Shown here: piece by piece, positions 1 to 9,200 of the stretch
Layout of the letters: each line of letters begins with the position of its first letter
How positions within the stretch are numbered: the first letter of the stretch is position 1
IMG/VR virus record: IMGVR_UViG_3300033145_000723
Location: 1-57,833 of that record
DNA from: a virus
Length of the DNA stretch: 57,833 bases
Reading direction: 5' to 3' (one strand)
Translations under genes and position numbers: made by a program
The notes under the pieces: model-generated
Databases searched by the model: none
What the model saw: the letters and a program-made list of their open reading frames with translations, nothing else
What the model was told of the DNA's origin: nothing

Positions 1-294
1 TTGTACCCCTTAACTTTTTCAGACAAACCAAGCAAAGGAAGAATCGCTTGTTGAACTCTCGCCTGAAATCCGAGTGATTGCAATGCCGCTGTCCTCTCCT
101 CGACTCCCATTCCTTTGAGTGCTTTTGTGAGTTGCTTGATGATATTTGGAAAAGGAAGAAACCCTTTTGTTTGAGCATCGATGGTTTCAATATTCAGTTT
201 CTTGAAAGCATCTTTGTTATTTGTAACTGCTTTAGACATGAGTAGGAACATTCTACTGAGGGTATTACCAGCAAGCTCACCCTTTATACCTTGA
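1..294 (-). pseudogene. Tape measure protein, downstream part (out of frame, runs off window)
   Basis: Minus-strand reading frame open to the left edge. Read without the 44-bp duplication at 251-338, it continues the upstream tape measure fragment directly: the joined product reads LSRMFLLMSKAVTNNKDAFK, typical of TP901-type tape measure proteins. As sequenced, this part is shifted by two bases relative to the start-bearing fragment. It has no start codon of its own with a ribosome binding site. The protein would set tail length and be ejected through the tail tube. Either the duplication is a sequencing or assembly error and the gene is intact, or the gene is truly broken. Confidence 0.7.
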
Positions 295-338
295 TTCTAC
301 TGAGGGTATTACCAGCAAGCTCACCCTTTATACCTTGA
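251..338. repeat. Perfect 44-bp tandem duplication inside the tape measure gene
   Basis: Bases 251-294 and 295-338 are identical, each beginning TTCTACTGAGGG. Because 44 is not a multiple of three, the second copy shifts the minus-strand frame by two bases and brings a stop codon at 284-286 into frame. Removing one copy restores a continuous open frame to the left edge. Confidence 0.98.
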
Positions 339-1003
339 TCGGCGTAAGCGGCGAGAATTGCAATCCCCTCTTCAGCTTCAATGTTAAAAGACTTCATTGC
401 GGTTGCAGCTTTACTCGTAAGAGCCGTGGAGAATTGTTCAACAGATGCATTCGCAAGCGTATTAGCTCTCACGAGCATATCTGAAAGCTTGAGCATGTTC
501 GCTTGATTCTGAGCGGTGTCATCTACAGTCAATCCAAGAGCCGATTGAGCATCTGTCAAAAGATCAGTTGCTTTTGCCATATCAAAGTTACCGGCAACAG
601 AGAACTTTTCAACAGTTGCTAGAGCCGCAATCGATTGTTTGGCATCCATCCCTGCAGAAGCGAGAAAGAAATATGACTTCGCAAGGTCTTCCGCTGATGT
701 TACAGAATTGCGTGAGATGGAGTTTGCCATGTCCTCCATCTCACCACGCAATTCTTTCGTAACCCCTGACATGATTGCAGTTGATTTTGTCATCGCATCA
801 TCAAACGTTGCGAAAGACTTCACTGCTTTTCTGGCAATGAGGGCAAGAGGCAAAGTCAAAGCCAAGGACATTTTCATACCCATAGCAGAAACCGCCTGAG
901 ATGTTGCCATCATCTTGGCTTGCACTCGATTCATCGTACCTATGAACTGTACTGCATTCGCCATAAGACGAACCGAAAGCGTTCCGAGATTCAGAGCCAA
1001 CAT
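284..1003 (-). CDS. Phage tail tape measure protein, N-terminal part (TP901-type)
   Basis: The 239-residue fragment starts at ATG 1003 behind AGGAG. It has a hydrophobic stretch near residues 40-57 and a helical, Ala/Ser-rich sequence around FDDAMTKSTAIM, AKSYFFLASAGM and ANTLANASVEQFSTAL, typical of the conserved N-terminal region of TP901-family tape measure proteins. It lies directly after the G/GT tail chaperone pair, the usual position in lambda-like tails. The frame ends at a TAA created by the 44-bp tandem duplication (251-338). The intact protein would continue past position 1. The family assignment rests on sequence pattern and gene order. Confidence 0.88.
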   Translation of the reverse strand: MLALNLGTLSVRLMANAVQFIGTMNRVQAKMMATSQAVSAMGMKMSLALTLPLALIARKAVKSFATFDDAMTKSTAIMSGVTKELRGEMEDMANSISRNSVTSAEDLAKSYFFLASAGMDAKQSIAALATVEKFSVAGNFDMAKATDLLTDAQSALGLTVDDTAQNQANMLKLSDMLVRANTLANASVEQFSTALTSKAATAMKSFNIEAEEGIAILAAYADQGIKGELAGNTLSRIKV

Positions 1004-1006
1004 GAT

Positions 1007-1303
1007 TTACTCCTCTTTCCTTGAGAGTCCTACAGCAGCGAACCAAAAACTTTTGGACTCTTCCATTGTTGGTACAATTTTCTTCTTCGTTTTGAATCTA
1101 GGTTCAGTGAATTCAAGAAGCATTTGTTTCAACTTCACAGCGCGAGGATTCTTGACGTAACTTCTGCGAACCTCTGTAGCAATCTGAGCAAGGAAATAGT
1201 CTTGTCGATGAAACTCGTTTGCTTCCTTCTCAATGTAAACTTGCCACCTCGTAAATTCTGAGGAAGAGATTCGTTGCTTTATTTCCTCGACGGTGCAATG
1301 CAT
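1007..1303 (-). CDS. Tail assembly chaperone, frameshifted C-terminal part (lambda gpT-like, DUF4035 type)
   Basis: 98 residues if read from ATG 1303, but no good ribosome binding site precedes that codon. The frame is open upstream of it, with the segment GEELDWFKLATRM. It joins the preceding gene by a -1 shift at 1348-1354, so the natural product is probably a GT-type fusion starting at 1704. The motif SSSEFTRWQVYIEKEA resembles the conserved core of gpT/DUF4035 chaperones, which recruit tail tube subunits and the tape measure protein during tail assembly. The position between the tail tube and tape measure genes fits. Confidence 0.8.
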   Translation of the reverse strand: MHCTVEEIKQRISSSEFTRWQVYIEKEANEFHRQDYFLAQIATEVRRSYVKNPRAVKLKQMLLEFTEPRFKTKKKIVPTMEESKSFWFAAVGLSRKEE

Positions 1304-1341
1304 TCGGGTTGCAAGCTTGAACCAATCAAGCTCCTCTCCCG

Positions 1342-1704
1342 TTACTCGTTTTTTGCTTCTGCTTCACCAAGGTCTCCGAGACCATTCATTTCTTGAGCTT
1401 TTTCGAAAAGAGCATTCTGCACACGCGCGGGAAACTCTTGAAGGTCTTTGACAGAAATGATAGTGTCGTGCGGGTCTCTCAAAACAAGATTCAAGAGCAT
1501 TGCATGTAGTCCCTGGTAATCCTTCAGCCCAGAGGGATTTCCTTTTGCATCGAACTTCATTTTCGAGGACATTTTCGTGAGGTAGTTGTCACGTTCCTTG
1601 CCGGAAAGTTCACGGAGAGTATATGTCAACACCTCCCCATCCTGTTGCTCAATTTCAACCGGCTCTATGTTCAACTTCAGCGATAGATTCAGTGTCTCAC
1701 TCAT
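1342..1704 (-). CDS. Tail assembly chaperone, lambda gpG-like
   Basis: 120 residues from ATG 1704, chosen over the upstream in-frame ATG at 1770 because of the GGAAGGACC sequence just before it and the normal-looking N-terminus MSETLNLSLKLN. Family members bind the tape measure protein and are absent from the finished virion. The C-terminus (GEAEAKNE) overlaps the slippery heptamer, so a fraction of ribosomes should make the longer GT fusion. No enzymatic motif is seen. The assignment rests mainly on position, size and the frameshift. Confidence 0.75.
   Translation of the reverse strand: MSETLNLSLKLNIEPVEIEQQDGEVLTYTLRELSGKERDNYLTKMSSKMKFDAKGNPSGLKDYQGLHAMLLNLVLRDPHDTIISVKDLQEFPARVQNALFEKAQEMNGLGDLGEAEAKNE
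1348..1354 (-). other. Programmed -1 ribosomal frameshift site (A AAA AAC) of the G/GT pair
   Basis: On the minus strand the end of the upstream gene reads GCA AAA AAC GAG TAA. This places a canonical slippery heptamer A AAA AAC in the zero frame two codons before the stop. After a -1 slip, translation continues as R-V-T-G-E-E-L-D-W-F into the gpT-like frame without a stop. Gene order and heptamer match the lambda G/GT arrangement. Confidence 0.85.
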
Positions 1705-1794
1705 AACGGTCCTTCCCAGGACTTTGCAAGACAAACGCCTTGCGGTTTCGGAAGGGAGGGGTTGACCCATGCAACCCCTCCCACCGTTAAAGAA

Positions 1795-2220
1795 TTACGC
1801 AGCGGCATAAACCGGTGCAGTTTCCACGAGCGAATCATTCTGATTGCTGGCGATGATTGTAACGTCAACTGTGGGTTGCTCTCCCTCGACTGCAGCACCG
1901 GGAGTGAAGGAATCAATCCATCCCCAGAACGCGAGAGTAGAACCATCAGCAAACGTAACAGTAATCAGCTGATTCGTATTCAACATGGTGATAACCTCTT
2001 CGTAAACGGCGGGATCATATGCAGCCGTGAACGAACTTTCACCAAGCGTTTTCAATTTCTTCGGTGCCTTTGTTCTCCAGATCAAATTGTGCATCGTCGT
2101 GGTATCGTTCTCCCCACCACCTTCAACACTGGGGGGAGTAACTTCTTTCTCCCACATTGCTACGTCTGCATCTTCAGCGAACCCAATTTTCGTGGGGTGT
2201 CCATCGTCGATTCTCGGCAT
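1795..2220 (-). CDS. Major tail (tail tube) protein
   Basis: 141 residues, start at ATG 2220 behind AAGGAG. The sequence has a gpV-like tail tube look: a central part with a loop followed by beta strands (ITVTFADGSTLAFWGWIDSF, then VEGEQPTVDVTIIASN). It lies immediately upstream of the G/GT chaperone genes, where lambda-type siphoviruses carry the tube protein. Subunits would stack as hexameric rings around the tape measure. No fused Ig-like domain is present. The assignment uses size, pattern and synteny. Confidence 0.72.
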   Translation of the reverse strand: MPRIDDGHPTKIGFAEDADVAMWEKEVTPPSVEGGGENDTTTMHNLIWRTKAPKKLKTLGESSFTAAYDPAVYEEVITMLNTNQLITVTFADGSTLAFWGWIDSFTPGAAVEGEQPTVDVTIIASNQNDSLVETAPVYAAA

Positions 2221-2274
2221 TTCATTCTCCTTCGTTCCAGTTCGAAAACTTCAAATCAAAAAATTGAAAAGAAA

Positions 2275-2910
2275 CTATCCCGCTACATTGTTGTAGATAA
2301 TACCGAGACGGAAAAGAACACCCGCCGCTGCAGTATCCATATGAGAAACGTAAACTCTTCCAAGGTCTTCCCCTGCGAACGGGTTGTCATCGCCGTCTTC
2401 GTCATGCCACATTTTGACGGCACCTTCACCGATAGTCCAGTATGTAATCTCAACATCACTCACATCGATATCCAAGAAAACAACTTGACCATATTTCGCA
2501 AGAGATGCAAGACAAGCGTCAATGTTGTCACCGTCAACCACAACATCCAACTCCACAACGGCGCAACCGATGATCACAGCATCTTGCGTGGGAAGGTTGT
2601 CACCGTCTCCACCAGAGATAGGAACGGTAACACCCGAAACAGTTCCGGCGGTTACTCCGCGTCTTGCATACACGACTCCAGCAGTTGTCCAGTAGAGGTC
2701 AATGCGGTCACCGGTTTCGATGGTCTGTGTACTTTCATCCATCGTAATTTCGCCATCGGTGGCATCCGTGCGCGTGGTCAACGTTCCCGCGTTCGCTGCA
2801 GGAATTGTAACATCGTGGACAATTTGTCCATCACCTTCAATCGTTTTTGATTCTGCAAAACTCTTTCCACCAACCACAGAATTTTGCCGAATGGTTGCAG
2901 CTACACTCAT
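2275..2910 (-). CDS. Virion-associated protein of unknown function (tail region)
   Basis: 211 residues, beta-rich and acidic (many Asp, with segments like DGEITMDESTQ and HDEDGDDNPF). The start codon ATG 2910 lies behind GGAGGA and overlaps the stop of the upstream gene. It sits between the putative tail terminator and the tail tube gene. I do not recognise the family. It could be a second tube-like or tail decoration protein, because it shares the size range and Gly/Thr-rich strand pattern, but no motif proves it. Confidence 0.6.
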   Translation of the reverse strand: MSVAATIRQNSVVGGKSFAESKTIEGDGQIVHDVTIPAANAGTLTTRTDATDGEITMDESTQTIETGDRIDLYWTTAGVVYARRGVTAGTVSGVTVPISGGDGDNLPTQDAVIIGCAVVELDVVVDGDNIDACLASLAKYGQVVFLDIDVSDVEITYWTIGEGAVKMWHDEDGDDNPFAGEDLGRVYVSHMDTAAAGVLFRLGIIYNNVAG

Positions 2911-3350
2911 GATTCTTCCTCCAAAGTTATGGTCAACAGAAAATTACAAACCCAATCAACTTTCCTCCCTTTATCTTCAGTCATTCCTAACGGCAAAATT
3001 GGTGAAGTCTGCGACACGCTTTTAATTTCATAAGTGCTTGTGTCCACTTCCACCTCTTCATTCTGGAGTGAGGCGAGATTGGTTACAACGTCTTGAATCT
3101 TTTCTCGCACCACTTCATTGTCAAGACCTCGAACGCGCAGTTGTACCCCCTCATGGAAAATCGTTTCCCCAGATTCCATTAACCTTCCGTCTCTTGTTCC
3201 GGCGGTATCAAAGAGAGCGGCAATCTTCGTTGGCTGAGGTGGAAACGCATTCATGTACAAAGCATAATCTGCAGAGAGGGTGCCAGAGAATAATCCCTCT
3301 GCAACCAGATACGTTTGAAGAATCTTTGAAGTTGGATGGTTCTGATTCAT
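2907..3350 (-). CDS. Putative tail terminator / minor head-tail completion protein
   Basis: 147 residues with a mixed alpha/beta sequence. The centre has IFHEGVQLRVRGLDNEVVRE followed by VDTSTYEIKSVSQTSPI, a pattern seen in minor capsid/tail terminator proteins where a strand is followed by an inter-subunit helix. Its start overlaps the preceding gene by four bases (ATGA). It lies between the HK97 gp10-like gene and the tail tube region, the expected place for a protein that stops tube growth and joins tail to head. Confidence 0.6.
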   Translation of the reverse strand: MNQNHPTSKILQTYLVAEGLFSGTLSADYALYMNAFPPQPTKIAALFDTAGTRDGRLMESGETIFHEGVQLRVRGLDNEVVREKIQDVVTNLASLQNEEVEVDTSTYEIKSVSQTSPILPLGMTEDKGRKVDWVCNFLLTITLEEES

Positions 3351-3793
3351 TTCGCTATTGCCCTCGCAATCATTCCAAGAATCACTTCACGGTTTTTTCT
3401 CGCGGGTCTCTCAAGGAATTTCGCCTGTTGATTCTCTCCTCTTGTCTTAAACGGTTTACCATCTTTCGTTTTGTGTTTCGCAGCAATTTGCAGCGCATGC
3501 TTTTCGTTGTATTTCTTTCCATGCGCTGCAGTCAAATCCTCATGGACAAAGACTGCATACTCTGCGGTGTACCCCACGATCACAGAAGTGAAAAGTCCAA
3601 CTCCAGACGCGCGAGTAAACGCAGTATTTTTTAAGTTCCCCTCTTCAACAGGAACAATCTCTTGACTTTTCCTCTGGAGGTAAAGACCCGCCGCAATTAT
3701 CCCTTTCCGAAAACGCGATTCGATCAATTTGTTGGCTCTATTCAGATTCCCTAGAACCTGATTCAAACCAGTGATGTTATTCATAATCGGCAT
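3347..3793 (-). CDS. HK97 gp10-like head-tail joining (neck) protein
   Basis: 148 residues. An N-terminal helical part (LNRANKLIESRFRKGIIAAG) is followed by VPVEEGNLKNTAFTRAS, then AEYAVFVHED, and ends with a KFLERPARKN segment. The order PV-EEG-L, EYA-VHE and FLERP is characteristic of the gp10/minor capsid family that links connector to tail. It overlaps the downstream gene by four bases. Confidence is good because several family motifs appear in the right order. Confidence 0.8.
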   Translation of the reverse strand: MPIMNNITGLNQVLGNLNRANKLIESRFRKGIIAAGLYLQRKSQEIVPVEEGNLKNTAFTRASGVGLFTSVIVGYTAEYAVFVHEDLTAAHGKKYNEKHALQIAAKHKTKDGKPFKTRGENQQAKFLERPARKNREVILGMIARAIAK

Positions 3794-3802
3794 AGCTATT
3801 TC

Positions 3803-4588
3803 CTAGAGATACGCAATTCTCAAGTAACCAGTTTTCCTCAAGTTCGGCATCTCTTTGAATTCTAGAATCTCTTCAGCGTTCACGTTTTCATTTGGGTTGA
3901 CGTAATCTAAAACGTCATCCATAACCCCTTTCATCAAAACGCCAGCACGTTGGACAACTCTGTCGGTGTAAATTTGTGCCTTTGACATTTGTGTAGTTCC
4001 ATCTGAGTTAACAATTTCCATCAAATTGTCTTCCCATCTGCAAGCAATTTGTATCGGAGCATCGAATGTAGGATTCCCATATTCATCAAAGGTGCTTTGC
4101 GGTGCCCAATAAACTGCCGCTTGTCTCATAGCTCTTCTGACAAAAGGAATGTTTCCTGTATCATCGCCAACATCTGAAATCGGTGCACGAATCATAAGTG
4201 AATCAGTTGAACCGTCTCCACCAACTGAGCGACAAAAAACAAAATACGTTCCTAAATCAGTAATATCAAGAGCCATGTTATTTTCATCCCAAGTAAAACC
4301 GTAGGATGCAAAAATGTCACCACTCCCTGCCCTGGAAGCATAAATTGTATCGACCACACCACCAATTTCTTGATCGCGCGTGATAACGGTTCCAGTTCCA
4401 TCTTTGTTATCTTCTTCAGTTAACACTTTCGGTACTGGAGAGGAACCACTTGGACAGTAGAGACCGGTCTTTCCTCCAAGCGTATCAGTATCCAACACGT
4501 TTACAAGAGATGGTAAATCCATCCCGGTTTCTAAACCGAGAGTGACTACCCCTAAACCAGTTCCAATATAGTTAAAATTTTCTGGCAT
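3803..4588 (-). CDS. Putative head closure/stopper protein with extra N-terminal domain
   Basis: 261 residues. The C-terminal half resembles head closure proteins: PIQIACRWEDNLMEIVNSDG, then QIYTDRVVQRAGVLMKG, and a tail ending PNLRKTGYLRIAYL. The N-terminal ~140 residues form a separate Gly/Asp-rich beta domain that I do not recognise and that may project from the neck or act as decoration. It sits upstream of the gp10-like gene. The connector role is an inference from the C-terminal pattern and gene order. Confidence 0.55.
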   Translation of the reverse strand: MPENFNYIGTGLGVVTLGLETGMDLPSLVNVLDTDTLGGKTGLYCPSGSSPVPKVLTEEDNKDGTGTVITRDQEIGGVVDTIYASRAGSGDIFASYGFTWDENNMALDITDLGTYFVFCRSVGGDGSTDSLMIRAPISDVGDDTGNIPFVRRAMRQAAVYWAPQSTFDEYGNPTFDAPIQIACRWEDNLMEIVNSDGTTQMSKAQIYTDRVVQRAGVLMKGVMDDVLDYVNPNENVNAEEILEFKEMPNLRKTGYLRIAYL

Positions 4589-4591
4589 TAC

Positions 4592-6196
4592 TTACTCCCA
4601 TGAAGGTGTCCAGGTGTAAGGTCCAGGATCATCCCCAGAACGATTAAGAGTTGACATCAACACGTTGGATTCATTGTAGATTAGAACTTGTGTCCCTTCC
4701 GCATTGATCACCTTCTTTCCTGCAACGGCTCCAAGCACCTTACTCAATTCACTCGCTTGAGCATAAAGATTTGCTACAAGAGTTCGCGCATTCATCTGCA
4801 CGGTGGTTGGTTGTGTTCCGAGTGTCACAGCAAGAGCGTCATTTTGATCTGCAACATCCGAAATATCATCTTCGATATCTAAATGCTCACCTGAAAGAAC
4901 TGCATGTTCTGCGGTCATCTCTGCGTGAGTCGCTGCATCAATCTCTGCAGAAATTTGAGCAGGAGTTACCATCGCTTGCATCACATAAAGTTCTGCAGCG
5001 GTGTCTAAAGCAACTGGTGATGGTCTTCCAAGAATAACCGCCCCCGCATTATCCATACTCAAAATCCAAGAGCCATAGAATTGATCGTTATTCGTCACAT
5101 CATGAATAAGTACGCGGTGACCTTGATACATATTTGTTACAGCCGGAAGCGATGCACAAGTGACATGGGACGCATCGGCCACGGCTGTGATTCCATACTC
5201 GTCGATCAAAGAAAGCGAAGCACGAAAGCCGAAACTATTGTGATCGGTATGTTCAGACACGTTATGTTCCGCAACCGCTTGTGCATATTCTTCCAGAGTA
5301 GGACCGGCAACAACACTATCAACCTGGACCAACCCAAGATACAAACGTTTTGCGCCGTTAGTATTCGTAGAGGTATAACGGACTTTGACTTCGCCCGTAC
5401 CATCCTCTTGGTTCTGAGCATAAACGGTATAACTATGAGGCGTGTACGAATTCCCACTAATGGCAGATGAAGTCTCCGACACCTGCTCCCACGCAACAGT
5501 CATATAGTTCCACAGCCAAACATGAACGACACCAGCAATATCTTCTTTGGCTGTGATCCGAATAATGTTTGCAGACTTCCCCGGAAGCGTGAAGGTTTGA
5601 TCGACGTTCAAACCAAATCCACCCACGAGAGCGGTCGGTGCAATCGTCCAAGGAGAACCATCATTCAACCAAGTGTTATCACCATCCCCAGCGATGTTGG
5701 TGCCTGTCGTTATATTACCACCTCCAGGCTCCACGTCGGCATGATCGGAAGTAGGAACACCGGCAACAATTGCAGTCACCACTTCTGCTAAACTATCACC
5801 TTCAGCAAAAACAGAACCATCATTTGTATTGTCTGCCATTTTGGTAAGCATCCCTGAGAGCGTGGGTAACCCCCCATTCAATACAACAGGAAGTCCCTGC
5901 TTATCTGAGATAGAAAAACCATACCGTTTGTCTTCACATCCCGCGCATTCAACCTGGAAGTACAAACCTCCAAAGGTATCATTTCTGGCAGCAAGAAGAG
6001 TAAGTTTGTAAGCGCCTAGGCTCATCTCTGTGAGCGTGAAATGTGTAGTTGCTGTTTGTAATTCCCAATCTGCTGAATCTGCATTCATAAGGCGAAGGGT
6101 AATGTCACCAACAACCTTTCCGGTTACATCTGCTTGCTCAGATGTTTCAAGCCGAATTTGAAAAACAACATCTACACCTTTTGCAAAATCAAGCAT
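4592..6196 (-). CDS. Virion structural protein of unknown function, multi-domain
   Basis: 534 residues. Residues ~1-100 form a beta-rich domain (VDVVFQIRLETSEQ, TLRLMNADSADWELQ, GGLYFQVECAG) that loosely resembles N-terminal domains of baseplate upper-type proteins. Residues ~170-295 look like a beta sandwich (VVHVWLWNYMTVAWEQVSET). A second beta part follows, then an Ala/Glu-rich helical stretch at ~410-490 (EIDAATHAEMTAEHAVL). The C-terminus is again beta (TWTPSWE). It is encoded four bases before the putative head closure gene and after the 1008-residue lectin-like protein, suggesting a fibre or appendage. The function is not recognised. Confidence 0.65.
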   Translation of the reverse strand: MLDFAKGVDVVFQIRLETSEQADVTGKVVGDITLRLMNADSADWELQTATTHFTLTEMSLGAYKLTLLAARNDTFGGLYFQVECAGCEDKRYGFSISDKQGLPVVLNGGLPTLSGMLTKMADNTNDGSVFAEGDSLAEVVTAIVAGVPTSDHADVEPGGGNITTGTNIAGDGDNTWLNDGSPWTIAPTALVGGFGLNVDQTFTLPGKSANIIRITAKEDIAGVVHVWLWNYMTVAWEQVSETSSAISGNSYTPHSYTVYAQNQEDGTGEVKVRYTSTNTNGAKRLYLGLVQVDSVVAGPTLEEYAQAVAEHNVSEHTDHNSFGFRASLSLIDEYGITAVADASHVTCASLPAVTNMYQGHRVLIHDVTNNDQFYGSWILSMDNAGAVILGRPSPVALDTAAELYVMQAMVTPAQISAEIDAATHAEMTAEHAVLSGEHLDIEDDISDVADQNDALAVTLGTQPTTVQMNARTLVANLYAQASELSKVLGAVAGKKVINAEGTQVLIYNESNVLMSTLNRSGDDPGPYTWTPSWE

Positions 6197-6205
6197 TCGA
6201 CTCTC

Positions 6206-9200
6206 CTAGTTAAACGGCTGATTGAACGGTTCATTGACCGAGTTATTGAAAATCGTTTGCAAGACTTCTCCAGTCTCGCCTTCGATGATTTCAAGTTTCA
6301 TAATGATATTGCAAGGATCATCAGCAGTTACTGAAGAAGCGCCTGCAAGATTTTGTTGATCGTAACTATTCGCCGCTGTCTTATAGTAGTAGCCAAGACC
6401 ACCAAGATTGATACTGTAAGCGGTTCCAGCTTTTCCAGCAGTTCCGCCTACATCTGTAATGAGCAGATAATCCCTAGCAGGATTGATATTGAAATTCGTG
6501 GCATCACTTCTTTCCTGTTGATATGCTTCATGTATTTTCACACCGCTTCTGGTATCGAAAAGAATTTCAGTTGGAGTCGTTGTGCCGTTTGCCGTTTCTC
6601 CATCGCGTTCAACAATTGAAATGTTATCCGCATACAAACCTTCGTGACCACCACCACTGACCGTCACACGAACTTGCGTCCCTGCTGTCTCTAACCATTC
6701 TGCAGGTATGATTGTGCGGATAGTATAATTCGCCCACCCCCACGAAGCACCACCCGCCATGTACTTTTGAAATTGATTCAACCATCCATCTGGATCAACC
6801 GTTTCTTGAAGGTCAACTTTCTCAACCCAATAATCTATCGCCTCAGTTCCACCATCATTATAGATTTGTGGTGCCATCAAGTATTGATAAGACTTCACGC
6901 TTGAGTTGATCGGTATCGCAAGAAGATCAACTTGCGTTCGCATTTCTTCATCAGCAAAAATCTGGCAATAGAGAGTTCCATAGGTTCCGGCATCTGGGTC
7001 CATGCCAATTTTCAGATAGTAAATTTCATTCGCGACCATACTGTTCCATGAATCAACGGTAAGAGCGCCGCCATCGCATTCCGTAATTTCAATCCGTTCA
7101 GGAAAACTACCCGCACCGTCAAGAAGGAAATGCACCTCAAGAAAATCACCACTCGCATCGTCAATAGTTTTCAAATCACTTTCAACATTTGTCAGAGCAT
7201 AGATAGAAGCCCACCCCCACGTTCCGGTTGAAGTATGTTTACAGCAGCACGCCAACGTATGTTCCCACCTGCCGGTGAAATGGTCAACTCCATGATCCTT
7301 CACGGTCCAAGCGTCTTCATCTCTGGCGAAATCTTCCATCGTCAAGCGTGTGCGCTGTTCAGTTGAAATCGTATCGGACGGGTCTTCCTCAATGTAGTCA
7401 TTGAAGAAATCTTCATACGGCGCGACGGACAAACCGAGGTCATGGCATTCGGTGTAGCCGTAGCTAATATCTCCGACTGCTCCCGAATCATAGCCGCTTA
7501 AAGCGGAGTAATATCGAAGATCAAATTTCTCATGGAGGGTGACGGACATGGTATCTAATAAAACTGTCCGATCAAAATCGGAATAGATATACATGTACTG
7601 CGTTCCGTAAGTACCTACCGCTTCATCGCGAACGATTGTAGCAAAGTATTTCGTGTCATAACTGATGGTGTAAGAATCGCTATAGAAAGTTCCTTCAAAT
7701 AGTTCACGGCAATAAATAGACTTCGCTCCACCAGTCGAAAGGAAGGTATGAGCGCAAAGATAGCTTCCATCGTTATCGAAAGTCTCCCAAGGCTCTTCGT
7801 CTACTAAAGTCAACATCCAAACAAAAAGCACCGCACCATTTGCAGCCGCCGAACTTTCACTACCAAAATAGAAAGCAAACTTATGGGCAAAGTCACCGTC
7901 AAAATATCCCGCGCCGAAATCTTTATTAGTCCAAATGGTAGTCTCACGATTGACACCACTCGCAATCATTCGCGTCGCGGTATGGAATAGTCGCGGCTCT
8001 TCAAGGTTGAAGTTGTACGTCCGAAAATCTTCATACGGTTCGATCTTCACATCGCCAAGGTCAACGTCTGCCACCTCAAAAGTACAAGGAAGATTGCCAC
8101 CAGTGTTCCATGAATTCACCGGATAATAATAACGGAAATGATAGATCGCTGTAGAGAGCGTCACGACCAAAGTATCCGCGAGCGTTTGCATCGCTGCATC
8201 GGTGTAGATATAGGCATACAAATCACCGTTTGCAGAACCCGCGAGTTCACGCCACACCCTAATCCAATATCGCGTTCCAGCCGTATGCGTAAACGTATCA
8301 GTGCTCCCACCACCGCCGGGAGGATTTTCCCAAAGAATTGTCCTTTCATTTGAATCATAATAATAGAGATTGAAGAAAGCTCCACCAGCATCATAGAGTT
8401 CCTTGCTTCCCTGAAGTGTATCCGAAAGCATCCAAGCGAGAACTATTGCGCCATTGTTAGTGTCAGAGAGAGGTAAGTACGAAAACTTGTGGTCAATCTC
8501 CGTGAAGTATTCATCCCCGAAATCATAACCGAGATACGCCGTTTCGTTATTGTTGATTGCGGTCGCGACCACTTCAAACCGATCAAGGGCAATAGTCGAA
8601 TTTGGATCAAGCTCAATCGCTTGTGTCAAATCCTGGAGATAGTCGGGTTCTGCGCCAGCGATTTCAAAATGACTTACAGTAAAATCTATCTGAGCGCTAA
8701 GCCCACTGTTGTAAGTATTCACCGCAAAGAAAAATTCAAATTCGTAGACTTCATTCAGTGCAATGGTTACTGTATCGTAAAGTGTATTGTGACTCGCATC
8801 AGTATAGATGTAGCAATATCCATTTGTCCCGATCCGCTGAAAGATGCAATAGTATTTTGTTCCGACAACAACGGTCGATGGGGTACGATCTTGCGTCCAA
8901 GCCCCATCACGCATTTCAGAAATACGGAGATCGTTATCACCACCAGACCCATCCCAAAGCATAATAAAAAGGGTATTACCAGGATCGCCAGTATAGATAC
9001 TAGAGACATCATTCACAACGTCTTGCACTCCGCAGACAACAGCCAAGCCGCCTCCGTTTACGTCAACATCCAAAGACACATCGAATTCAATCGAAAAATC
9101 ACCAGCGAAGGACATACGCTCGTAGGCCCATGCATCTTCATCCCTCTGAAGACCATCAACGACAATGGTAGACTTCCCACGGTCGAACCGAGAGTTTACA

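Noticed and set aside
1762-2850. 362-codon plus-strand open frame opposite the tail tube genes
   Set aside because: Antisense to convincing tail genes with good ribosome binding sites; composition is Cys/His/Asn-rich and not protein-like, and it has no start signal.
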